Shown piece by piece: positions 16,538-23,978 of a DNA stretch of 64,000 nucleotides. This DNA is from JARYMI01 sp037444845 (lineage in GTDB: Bacteria > Acidobacteriota > Aminicenantia > Aminicenantales > UBA8522): assembly GCA_037444845.1 (NCBI GenBank), contig JBBILQ010000002.1, positions 45,952-109,951 of the forward strand, read 5' to 3'. Every line of letters starts with the position of its first letter. The stretch's first letter is position 1. The translations under genes were made by a program, and so were the position numbers. Under the pieces are notes generated by a model. That model did no database searches. It was not told the origin of the DNA and saw only the letters and a program-made list of their open reading frames with translations.

Positions 16538-18856
16538 ATGAGAATCATGATCAACGGCCGCCAGTTAGATGTCAGCGGGGAAAAGACGATTCTCGAAGTG
16601 GCCAGGTCCAGCGGGATCTTCATCCCCTCCCTCTGCGATCACCCGTCTCTGGCTCCTTTCGGCGGCTGCCGGCTGTGTCTGGTGGAAATCAAGGGACGCC
16701 AGGGCTATCCGCCCGCCTGCTGCACCTATGCTGAAGAAGGCCAGGATATCGTGACGGAGACTCCAGAGCTTCAGGCGATCCGAAGACAGGTCCTCGAGCT
16801 CATCCTTTCAGAACACCCCCATGCCTGCCTTATGTGCGCGGAAAAGAAAAATTGTGATGAATACAAGACCACCATCCGCAAGGTCGGAGAGGTCACAGGA
16901 TGTGTCCTCTGCCCGTCGAACGGCCGCTGCGAGCTCCAGGACGTCGTCGAAGCTATGAAGATCGACCGGGTTGGATTTCCCGCTTCCTACCGAAACTTCG
17001 ACGTCCGGCGGGATGATCCTTTCTTCGACCGCAACTACAACCTCTGCATTCTCTGCGGCCGGTGCGTGCGGGTTTGCCAGGAGGTGAGGGGAGCATCGGC
17101 CATCTCCTTTGTCTTCCGCGGCTCTCAAGCTGTGGTCGGGACAGCCTTTGACCGGCCCCTTCTTGAGTCGGGTTGCCAGCTTTGCGGCGCCTGCGTCGAT
17201 GTCTGCCCCACAGGGGCGCTTGCCGAGCGCGCTTCTCGAGGCGAAGCCCTGCCGGATGAGGAAGCCGAAACCATCTGTCCTCTCTGCAGCATCGGCTGCG
17301 GGCTTAAAGCCAGCCTCAGAGGAGGAAGAATCGTCAGTTTCGCTCCGACAAACGCTGAGGCTGTCAACCGAGGCCAGGCCTGCGTCAAAGGCCGGTTCAT
17401 CCTGCGCGACATCGTTTACAGCTCGAAGCGAATTCTCAAACCCCTGGTCAGGCGCAACGGCGAGCTCCATGAAACCGGTTGGGATGAGGCTCTTGATTTT
17501 GTGGCCGGCAAGCTCAAGGGATACGTTGGGAAGAACCTCGCTTTTGTCAGCTCCACCCAGGTTTCTCTCGAAGACATGCACGTTTTTGACAGGTTCACCC
17601 GCGACGTCCTCCGCACAGACCAAATCGTCAGTTTCAGGAATCATTCTCCTCTAACTTCCTTCTGGAAAGAAATTCGAATGAATGGCCAGCCAGCTGAGCT
17701 GAATTTTGACCTGGATTCCATTTCCACGGCCAAAACGATCGTGGCCATCGGCGCTGACATCGTCATCTCTCATCCGATCATCTGGGTCGAGGTTTTTCGA
17801 GCTCTCAGGAACGGTGCCAGGCTTGTGGTCATCGATGAAAGGGATTCCGGCCTTGAGCGGCATGCCTCTTTCCGTCTGAGAGTTCAGACGGGAAGGGAAT
17901 TTTCCCTGTTGAACCGTATCTCCCTAAAACTCCTCGAGAATAATCCTGAGAACCCCCATTCTCAGGTTAAAGGGTATGAAACCTGGCGGGAATCCCTGCT
18001 GAATGAGAAAAAGGCGGCTTTTGCCCGGGCCGATATTGACGAGGCAGAGGTTGACTCGGCGGCCAGGCTCCTTGCCGAAAGACAGCCAACTGTGTTTCTT
18101 ATCGGCCCCTCAGTGGTCAATTCAGCGGCTGGTTCGGCTAACTTACGGGCGCTCTGGAACCTGGCTCAGGTTTGCGGCGCTCGTCTCATCCCGCTCGCCG
18201 GGGAGAATAACGAGAGGGGAGCTTTCGAGGTCTGGGCTCGCTCTTCCGACCGGGTGTTGTCAATTGAAGAGGCGCACTTTAAAATCAGCCGGAGAGAATA
18301 CAAGGCTCTCTATCTCGCTGGACCGCTGCCAGCGCTTCCGGATGCGGCGGCCGATTTCCTGGTCATCCAGGATTGCTTCATGAGCGAGAATGCGCGGCAG
18401 GCTGACGCCGTGCTCCCGGCTGCGACTTTTGCCGAGTGCGGCGGGACGTTCGTCAACGTCGAGGGACGAATCCGGAAATTCAAGAACATAATCAAGCCTC
18501 TTGGAGAAGCCAGGCCCGACTGGTGGATCATCTGCCGTCTGGCCGAAAAAATGGACGCCAGGGTGTTTGGTTTCCAGAACGCCGCTGAAATCTTGAGTGA
18601 TCTTGGAAGGACAAGGCCGGTTTTCGAACCGGCGTCCCACTGGCAACAGAAGAAGGATAACCCAGTTTTCATCTTCGAGGAAAAGAAAGACGCCGGGCAA
18701 TTCCTGTCCTGGGAATCTCCCGAACTCGCCGTGCGAAAAGCAGAGGCCCGTTCCTCACCGGCTGCTTCGGCTCGTGACCTTGACTATTACCGGAGCCTAA
18801 ACCTGGTGGAGGAGAGCAAAGGCCTGAGAAAGCTGAGGAAATTGAGAGAAAAGTAA
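16538..18856 (+). CDS. NuoG/FdhA-like subunit: ferredoxin domains plus degenerate molybdopterin-oxidoreductase domain
   Basis: A 772-residue protein. The N-terminus has a [2Fe-2S] domain (GGCRLCLVEIKG, PPACCT), a His-Cys3 cluster (HPHACLMCAEKKNC), extra Cys pairs (CVLCPSNGRC), a two-[4Fe-4S] ferredoxin (CILCGRCVRVC, CQLCGACVDVC) and a CPLCSIGC...QACVKG cluster. The rest resembles the formate dehydrogenase alpha subunit, but where FDH has RLCH or RLUH the chain reads SFRNHSPLTSFWKE, with no Cys or Sec. The chain ends before the C-terminal molybdopterin-binding domain would be complete. It therefore looks like a NuoG-type electron wire rather than a formate dehydrogenase. The stop overlaps the next start (TAATG). 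Confidence 0.85.
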   Translation: MRIMINGRQLDVSGEKTILEVARSSGIFIPSLCDHPSLAPFGGCRLCLVEIKGRQGYPPACCTYAEEGQDIVTETPELQAIRRQVLELILSEHPHACLMCAEKKNCDEYKTTIRKVGEVTGCVLCPSNGRCELQDVVEAMKIDRVGFPASYRNFDVRRDDPFFDRNYNLCILCGRCVRVCQEVRGASAISFVFRGSQAVVGTAFDRPLLESGCQLCGACVDVCPTGALAERASRGEALPDEEAETICPLCSIGCGLKASLRGGRIVSFAPTNAEAVNRGQACVKGRFILRDIVYSSKRILKPLVRRNGELHETGWDEALDFVAGKLKGYVGKNLAFVSSTQVSLEDMHVFDRFTRDVLRTDQIVSFRNHSPLTSFWKEIRMNGQPAELNFDLDSISTAKTIVAIGADIVISHPIIWVEVFRALRNGARLVVIDERDSGLERHASFRLRVQTGREFSLLNRISLKLLENNPENPHSQVKGYETWRESLLNEKKAAFARADIDEAEVDSAARLLAERQPTVFLIGPSVVNSAAGSANLRALWNLAQVCGARLIPLAGENNERGAFEVWARSSDRVLSIEEAHFKISRREYKALYLAGPLPALPDAAADFLVIQDCFMSENARQADAVLPAATFAECGGTFVNVEGRIRKFKNIIKPLGEARPDWWIICRLAEKMDARVFGFQNAAEILSDLGRTRPVFEPASHWQQKKDNPVFIFEEKKDAGQFLSWESPELAVRKAEARSSPAASARDLDYYRSLNLVEESKGLRKLRKLREK

Positions 18857-19689
18857 TGGCCAAGATACTTCGCCGAGAACGCCTCGTCCCCAACATCCAT
18901 CTTCTTGAGATCGAGGCCCCGGAAGTGGCCCGCAAGTGCCAGCCAGGGCAGTTTGTCATCGTCATGCCTGACGAGAAAGGAGAGCGGATTCCCCTGACCA
19001 TCGCTGATTGGGATGAAAACCGCGGCTCGGTCACTTCCGTCGTCATGATTGTTGGCACTTCCACCCTCAAGCTTTCTCTCCTCAAGGCGGGAGATGAAGT
19101 TCCCGTCTACGTTGGGCCTCTGGGAAGGCCGTCTGAGATCGAGAATTTCGGGACGGTCCTGTGCGCGGGAGGCTGCTTTGGCATCGCCGCCATTTATCCC
19201 ATCGCCCGGGCCCTCAAGCGAAACGGAAACAGGGTGATCACTCTTTTAGATGTCAAAGCCAACTACCTCCTCTATTGGGAAGACAAAATCAAGAAAGTCA
19301 GCGACGAAATCCATATTTCGGCCAGGGACAGCGCCTTCGAATGCCGGGATTACATCTCCAAAAAAGTCCAAGCCCTCCTCGAAAAAGAGAAAAGCGCTAA
19401 CCGCGTGATCGCCATCGGCTGCACCTATCTCATGTATTCTTGCGCCGAAGCGACGCGGCCATCCGGAGTGAAAACGATCGTCAGCCTCAACCCGGTCATG
19501 GTCGACGGCACGGGCATGTGCGGCGCTTGCCGCCTGACCGACGCTGGGAAGACGAAGTTTGCCTGCGTTGATGGCCCAGATTTCGACGGCCACACCGTTG
19601 ACTGGCAGGAGCTCTTCTCGAGGCGCAAAGCCTACTTCGATGACGAAATCAAATCCCTCTGTGAATGGGAGAAGAACCGGTTTGCCTGA
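18856..19689 (+). CDS. NfnS/HydS-like FAD- and NAD(P)-binding subunit
   Basis: A 277-residue ferredoxin-NADP reductase-fold protein, like the small subunit of NADH-dependent ferredoxin:NADP oxidoreductase and the B subunit of sulfide dehydrogenase. Visible motifs: CQPGQFVIVMPDEKGERIPL near residue 30-50 (FAD site), FGTVLCAGGCFGIAAIYP near 100 (NAD(P) site), and GTGMCGACRLTD with FACVDGPDFDGH near 220-245 (Cys ligands of a [2Fe-2S] cluster). The one-base overlap with the NuoG-like gene implies coupled translation, so this protein probably belongs to the same complex, as HydS does in HydABCSL. Confidence 0.88.
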   Translation: MAKILRRERLVPNIHLLEIEAPEVARKCQPGQFVIVMPDEKGERIPLTIADWDENRGSVTSVVMIVGTSTLKLSLLKAGDEVPVYVGPLGRPSEIENFGTVLCAGGCFGIAAIYPIARALKRNGNRVITLLDVKANYLLYWEDKIKKVSDEIHISARDSAFECRDYISKKVQALLEKEKSANRVIAIGCTYLMYSCAEATRPSGVKTIVSLNPVMVDGTGMCGACRLTDAGKTKFACVDGPDFDGHTVDWQELFSRRKAYFDDEIKSLCEWEKNRFA

Positions 19690-19828
19690 AAATCGCGGAG
19701 TGACGAAATAGATGCGACGCCGATGCCGCCCTCAGCCCCCGCGCCCCGGGGAACCAGTCCCGTCGGTTCCCCCCGTCGAGGCTCGGGTTTGGGGTCGTCG
19801 GCCCGCTCGTTTCCCCAGCGAGGAAACT

Positions 19829-19892
19829 GTCATTGCGAGCCGAAGCGAAGCAATCCCATCGAGATCGCCACGTCGCTTCGCTCCTCGCGACG
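19829..19892. repeat. Dispersed inverted-repeat element B, copy 1
   Basis: TCATTGCGAGCCGAAGCGAA, then GCAATCCCATCGAGATCGCC and CGTCGCTTCGCTCCTCGCGA, form an imperfect inverted repeat: the left arm (TTGCGAG...GCGAAGCAATC) pairs with the right arm. Related copies are at 30229-30282, 32977-33048 and 56803-56886. It occupies the 341-base gap between the NfnS- and NfnL-like genes, which otherwise holds GC-rich sequence with no supported gene. The element can form a strong RNA hairpin and may reduce or separate expression of the downstream gene. Confidence 0.7.
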
Positions 19893-20030
19893 CCCGCTCA
19901 GTCTTCGACGGGCTTCCTCGCCCAATACCCTCGCCTCTTCCCCGAGGGGGCTTTAAGGGCGGCATCAGCATCGTCTCTCCCGGAACTTCGTTTGTTGCGC
20001 TTATGCCAAGCGGATAGGACAGAGCGAAAA

Positions 20031-21533
20031 ATGAGTGAGAAACAGGAACTGGCGCCCGACCTCAAAGAAAGGCTTAAAGCCGAGTTCGGCAAGGACTGGC
20101 GGAAGGAGCTGAGGAAGGCCATCCCGGCCAAGGAAAGGATGAAGATTCAGAGGCAGAAGATGCCGGAGCGTGAGCCCGACGTGCGGAACCGGGATTTTCG
20201 AGAAGTCAACCTGGGGTTGCAGGCCGAAGCGGCTCAGCGTGAAGCCCAGCGCTGTCTGGACTGCGCCAACCCTTCCTGTGTCGCCGGATGCCCTGTGGCC
20301 ATCGACATCCCCTCTTTCGTCAAGCTCATCGAGAAGGGCGAATTCGTGGCCAGCCTTCGAACGATCAAGGAGACGAACAGCCTCCCGGCCATCTGCGGCC
20401 GTGTCTGCCCACAGGAAACTCAGTGCGAAGAAGTCTGCAACTTGAAAAAGGCCACGGGCGTTCCGGTGGCTGTCGGCAACTTAGAAAGGTTTGTCTCGGA
20501 TGTTGAGCGCAGCTACGGAGAGGTCTTTGTCCCGGCGATCCCGCCCTCCACAGGGAAAAAGGTTGCTATCATAGGCGCCGGGCCAGCCGGCTTGACTGTA
20601 GCCGGGGAACTGGCTAAAAAAGGCCACAAAGTGACGATTTTCGAAGCCCTCCACATCGCCGGCGGCGTGTTAGTCTACGGCATTCCTGAGTTCCGGCTGC
20701 CCAAAAGCATCCTCAAGGATGAGGTCGATTATCTCGAAAAACTCGGCGTCGAGCTGAAGATGAGTTTTGTCGTCGGCAAAACAGCCACCCTCGACGATCT
20801 CAAGAAAGAAGGATATGAGGCCTTTTTTATCGGGACCGGAGCCGGGCTTCCCAATTTCATGCGCATCCCGGGTGAAAACCTCATCGGCGTCTATTCGGCC
20901 AACGAGTACTTGACTCGCGTGAACCTGATGCGAGCCTATGACTTCCCGGCTTATGACACGCCCGTTTTCCGGGGCAAGCGGGTGGCTGTTATCGGCGGCG
21001 GCAACGTGGCCATGGACTCGGTGCGGACGGGCAAGAGGCTCGGAGCCGAACTGGCAGCCATCATCTACCGCCGCTCCCGTCACGAGATGCCGGCCAGGGA
21101 GGAAGAAGTCAAACACGCTGAGGAAGAGGGAATCGAATTCCATTTCCTGACGACGCCCATCCGGTATATCGGCGATAACGACAACAAGGTCAAGGCCATG
21201 GAGTGCCTGCGCATGGAACTGGGGGAGCCGGATTCATCGGGCCGGCGGCGTCCTGTGCCGATCGAGGGTTCTGAATTCATGACCGAAGTGGACATGGTTG
21301 TTGTCGCCATCGGCCAGAGCCCCAACCCCTTGATGGCCCAGACAATACCCGACCTCAAAGTAGGCAAGTGGGGGAACCTTGAGGTTGACTGGAAAACCAT
21401 GGCCACTAACATTCCCGGAGTTTACGCCGGCGGAGACATCGTCAGAGGCGGAGCCACGGTTATCCTGGCCATGGGGGACGGCCGCCTGGCTGCGCAGGAA
21501 ATCGATAAATACCTGAGAAACGGCCAGAGATAA
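20031..21533 (+). CDS. NfnL/GltD-like FAD-NADPH oxidoreductase subunit
   Basis: A 500-residue protein of the glutamate-synthase-small-chain/NfnB family. The N-terminal third carries two [4Fe-4S] sites (RCLDCANPSCVAGCP and CGRVCPQETQCEEVC). The remainder has two Rossmann domains: KVAIIGAGPAGLTVAGELA near residue 170 (FAD) and KRVAVIGGGNVAMDSVRTG near 310 (NADPH), then VVVAIGQSPNP and a GGDIVRGGATVILAMGDG C-terminus. No glutamine amidotransferase partner is nearby, whereas an NfnS-like gene is just upstream, so the NfnL/HydL role is favoured over glutamate synthase. ATG 20031 is chosen; an in-frame extension to 19833 runs through repeat element B and is unlikely to be translated. Confidence 0.88.
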   Translation: MSEKQELAPDLKERLKAEFGKDWRKELRKAIPAKERMKIQRQKMPEREPDVRNRDFREVNLGLQAEAAQREAQRCLDCANPSCVAGCPVAIDIPSFVKLIEKGEFVASLRTIKETNSLPAICGRVCPQETQCEEVCNLKKATGVPVAVGNLERFVSDVERSYGEVFVPAIPPSTGKKVAIIGAGPAGLTVAGELAKKGHKVTIFEALHIAGGVLVYGIPEFRLPKSILKDEVDYLEKLGVELKMSFVVGKTATLDDLKKEGYEAFFIGTGAGLPNFMRIPGENLIGVYSANEYLTRVNLMRAYDFPAYDTPVFRGKRVAVIGGGNVAMDSVRTGKRLGAELAAIIYRRSRHEMPAREEEVKHAEEEGIEFHFLTTPIRYIGDNDNKVKAMECLRMELGEPDSSGRRRPVPIEGSEFMTEVDMVVVAIGQSPNPLMAQTIPDLKVGKWGNLEVDWKTMATNIPGVYAGGDIVRGGATVILAMGDGRLAAQEIDKYLRNGQR

Positions 21534-21566
21534 GGCCTCTGGCTTTTATTATAACGGAGGATTGTT

Positions 21567-22865
21567 ATGAGCTGGGTTGATGCTTATAAAAAGAAACTGG
21601 TGAGCGCCGAAGAAGCTGTTTCTGTCGTCAAGAGCGGCGACCGGGCTTATATCAGCGGGAACGCGGCCACCCCGTATGTCCTGATGAATGCGTTGGCTGC
21701 CCGCAAGGATGAGCTCAAGGATGTGGAGCTCGTCCATGTTCTTCTCCTTGGAGAAGACCCTCTGAGCCGACCCGAAATGGAAGGCCACTTCCGCCACAAC
21801 TCGCTCTTTGTCGGGCCGGCCGACCGGAAGGCCATCAACGAAGGGCGGGCAGATTATGTCCCCATCTTTCTCCATCAGATTCCTCTCCTCTTCCTTACAG
21901 GACAGATGCCGCTGGATGTGGCCATCCTCCATGTCTCTCCACCTGACGAGCACGGGTTCATGAGCCTGGGGGTGGAGGTGTTGGCTTCCAAGGCCGTTGC
22001 TGAAAAGGCCAAAATCGTTATCGCCCAGGTCAATGAAAAGATGCCCCGTGTCCTGGGCGATTCTTTTCTCCATGTTTCCCGCTTCCATAAGATCGTCGAG
22101 ATATCCGAGCCTCTGCCACAACTGGAAAAAAGTCCTTTTAGCGAAGTGGAAAGGATGATCGGCAAGCATATCGCCGACTTGATCGAGGACGGGTCTACGC
22201 TCCAACTTGGCATCGGGGGTATCCCTGATGCGGTCCTGGCTGCCCTCGCCAACAGGCGTGACCTGGGAATCCACACCGAGATGGTCTCGGACGGTGTCAT
22301 GGAGGCCATCGAGGCGGGCATCATCACCGGCTCCAGAAAAACATTCCATCCTTACAAGGTCGTCATTACCTTTGCCCTGGGCAGTGCGAGGCTTTACGAT
22401 TTCATCGACAACAACCCGATCTTCGAAGCTCATCCCACTGATTATGTCAATCATCCCTTTAACGTTGCCCGGAACGACAACATGGTAGCCATCAACTCAG
22501 CTATCGAGGTCGACATCACCGGCCAGGTCTGTTCAGATTCCATCGGAACCTACATTTACAGCGGGTTCGGCGGCCAGGTTGATTTCATCCGCGGGGCTGC
22601 TCATTCCAGAGGGGGGAAACCGATCATCGCTCTGCCTTCAACCGCCAAAGAGGGAGAAATGTCTCGGATCGTTCCCTTCCTCAAGAAAGGAGCCGGCGTC
22701 GTGACGACGCGGGGCGATGTCAGGTATGTCGTGACAGAATACGGCGTTGCTTATCTTTTCGGAAAGAATCTCCAGGAGCGGACCAAGGCCCTGATCAACA
22801 TTGCCCATCCCAAGTTCCGGCCCGACCTCATCCGGGAAGCCAAAGCCAGGAATCTCCTAAAATAG
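21567..22865 (+). CDS. Acetyl-CoA hydrolase/transferase family (4-hydroxybutyrate or butyrate:acetate-type CoA-transferase)
   Basis: A 432-residue class I CoA-transferase of the AbfT/Cat1 type. Recognisable segments are ISGNAATPYVLMNAL at the N-terminus, HVSPPDEHGFMSLGVEV near residue 130, LQLGIGGIPDAVLAAL near 215, and INSAIEVDITGQVCSD near 310, which carries the Glu that forms the CoA-thioester intermediate, followed by SGFGGQVDFIRGA. It moves CoA between acyl groups and acetate during fermentation or fatty-acid use; the exact acid is not readable. GGAGG lies nine bases before the ATG. It follows the NfnL-like gene by 33 bases and precedes rnhC by 15. Confidence 0.88.
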   Translation: MSWVDAYKKKLVSAEEAVSVVKSGDRAYISGNAATPYVLMNALAARKDELKDVELVHVLLLGEDPLSRPEMEGHFRHNSLFVGPADRKAINEGRADYVPIFLHQIPLLFLTGQMPLDVAILHVSPPDEHGFMSLGVEVLASKAVAEKAKIVIAQVNEKMPRVLGDSFLHVSRFHKIVEISEPLPQLEKSPFSEVERMIGKHIADLIEDGSTLQLGIGGIPDAVLAALANRRDLGIHTEMVSDGVMEAIEAGIITGSRKTFHPYKVVITFALGSARLYDFIDNNPIFEAHPTDYVNHPFNVARNDNMVAINSAIEVDITGQVCSDSIGTYIYSGFGGQVDFIRGAAHSRGGKPIIALPSTAKEGEMSRIVPFLKKGAGVVTTRGDVRYVVTEYGVAYLFGKNLQERTKALINIAHPKFRPDLIREAKARNLLK

Positions 22866-22880
22866 GGCACCGGGCGCGCG

Positions 22881-23543
22881 ATGGAGCAGTCCGACCTCTT
22901 CCCCGCAGAAAAAGGCCACATCGGCACTGACGAATCGGGGAAAGGAGATTATTTCGGCCCTTTGGTCATCGCCGGAGTCTTTCTGCTTGACGAACAGGAA
23001 CCGGTCCTGCGCGAGCTTGGGGTCAGGGACAGCAAGACGTTCTCGGACAACCGCGTCCGGGAAATGGCGGAAATCATCAAAAAAGGCTACAAACATTCTG
23101 TTGTCGCTATCGGGCCGGAAAGGTATAACGAGCTCTACACCAACTTGCGCAACCTCAACCGCCTCTTAGCCTGGGGCCATTCGCGGGCGATCGAAAATAT
23201 CCTCGGCGAAGTGCCCTGCAAGTTAGCCATCACCGACCAGTTCGGCGACAGACTCTATGTCCTGAACGCCCTGATGAAAAAAGGAAAGACGATCGAGCTC
23301 GTCCAGAAGCCCAAGGCCGAAGAGGACATGGCTGTGGCGGCCGCCTCGATCCTGGCCAGGGCAGAATTCCTGAAGCGCCTTTATTTCCTCTCGCGGGACG
23401 CCGGGGTCAACCTTCCCAAAGGCTCCTCTCCGCTGGCCGAGGAAGCAGGGGTGAAGTTAGTGAAGACGCACGGCGTGGAAATCCTGGACAAGGTTGCGAA
23501 AAAACATTTCAAGCTCACCGAACGAATCCTCTCCCTCATTTAA
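22881..23543 (+). CDS. rnhC: Ribonuclease HIII, lacking the usual N-terminal substrate-binding domain
   Basis: A 220-residue type 2 RNase H. GTDESGKGDYFGPLVIAGV at residues 15-33 is the HIII signature (Asp-Glu of the DEDD active site and the GKG unlike GRG of HII). RDSKTFSD near 50, ITDQFGD near 117 and KAEEDMAVAAASILARAEF near 148 complete the catalytic region. RNase HIII of Bacillus is about 310 residues with a TBP-like N-terminal domain; this protein starts directly at the catalytic domain. It removes RNA from RNA-DNA hybrids. The TAA stop (23541-23543) is supplied by the terminal TTAA of MITE copy A1. Confidence 0.9.
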   Translation: MEQSDLFPAEKGHIGTDESGKGDYFGPLVIAGVFLLDEQEPVLRELGVRDSKTFSDNRVREMAEIIKKGYKHSVVAIGPERYNELYTNLRNLNRLLAWGHSRAIENILGEVPCKLAITDQFGDRLYVLNALMKKGKTIELVQKPKAEEDMAVAAASILARAEFLKRLYFLSRDAGVNLPKGSSPLAEEAGVKLVKTHGVEILDKVAKKHFKLTERILSLI

Positions 23544-23701
23544 CCTGGACTATTCACGAAATGAAAGGAAAAAATCCCCTCTCCCCATGTGGGAGAGGGT
23601 CGGGGTGAGGGGGATCATTCAAAGATTCCCCCTCCCCTCTATCCCCTCCCGCCAGGGGAGGGGGCGTTTTATCGTATCATTTTGTGAATAGATCAGGTTA
23701 A
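23540..23701 (+). mobile_element. MITE family A, copy 1 (162 bp)
   Basis: The element is bounded by TTAACCTGGACTATTCACGA and TTTTGTGAATAGATCAGGTT followed by AA, giving terminal inverted repeats of about 23 bases with TTAA at both outer ends. Inside are two hairpins: CCCTCTCCC...GGGAGAGGG and CCCCTCCC...GGGGAGGGG. It has no coding capacity. Copy A2 (25235-25396) is the same length, inverted, and differs by one base in my reading. The rnhC stop codon lies in its left TTAA. Confidence 0.9.
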
Positions 23702-23703
23702 TT

Positions 23704-23902
23704 AGGGGGACGCCATACGTAATCACCTTAATTTTTTCCCTCAATATTCCTTCATTACAAATCGGGTGTACAAATCGGGGACAGTGTACATAACTACCCG
23801 ATTTGTTCATAGTAAGGCTGGTGATACTCGCATCGATCCATTATGTAGCCTTAGTTTTAAGTGTCGAGCTTGGCGCTGTGTGGGGATAAAAACTAGGTAA
23901 AC
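23704..23902. other. Non-coding stretch with possible mobile-element relics
   Basis: Between MITE A1 and the alaX leader there is no gene. It begins with GGGGGACGCCATACG, which recurs at about 63384-63398 beside the transposase remnant, and contains ACAAATCGGGGACAGTGTAC, another GGGGACAG motif, followed by CCCGATTTGT on the same strand, which forms an inverted repeat with ACAAATCGGG. The stretch is less GC-rich than the genes around it. I read it as debris of insertion elements. Confidence 0.4.
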
Positions 23903-23928
23903 AGGTGAGCTGTCCCCAATTTTAAGGG
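23903..23928. repeat. GGGGACAG-containing dispersed motif, copy 2
   Basis: AGGTGAGCTGTCCCCAATTT then TAAG is the reverse complement of the motif at 10284-10311 with two differences. It sits just upstream of a TATAAT (23936-23941) that may be the -10 of the alaX gene. Confidence 0.5.
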
Positions 23929-23978
23929 GGACGTTGTATAATAATAAGCCCAACGATTGCTCAGGGAGGCAAGCAGTG

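Noticed and set aside
16538..18856. Formate dehydrogenase function for the NuoG/FdhA-like subunit
   Set aside because: The Cys/Sec ligand position is absent, no in-frame TGA is present there, and the C-terminal molybdopterin region is missing.
14155..18856. FeFe-hydrogenase (HydABC)
   Set aside because: No H-cluster motifs (TSCCPxW, MPCxxKxxE, FxEVMACxGGC) occur in the large subunit.
19833..20030. 66-residue N-terminal extension of the NfnL-like protein
   Set aside because: It translates repeat element B and has no counterpart in the family; MSEKQEL at 20031 fits the domain start.
23560..23670. CRISPR array
   Set aside because: The regular GC-rich hairpins belong to a single MITE copy; there are no direct repeats with spacers.
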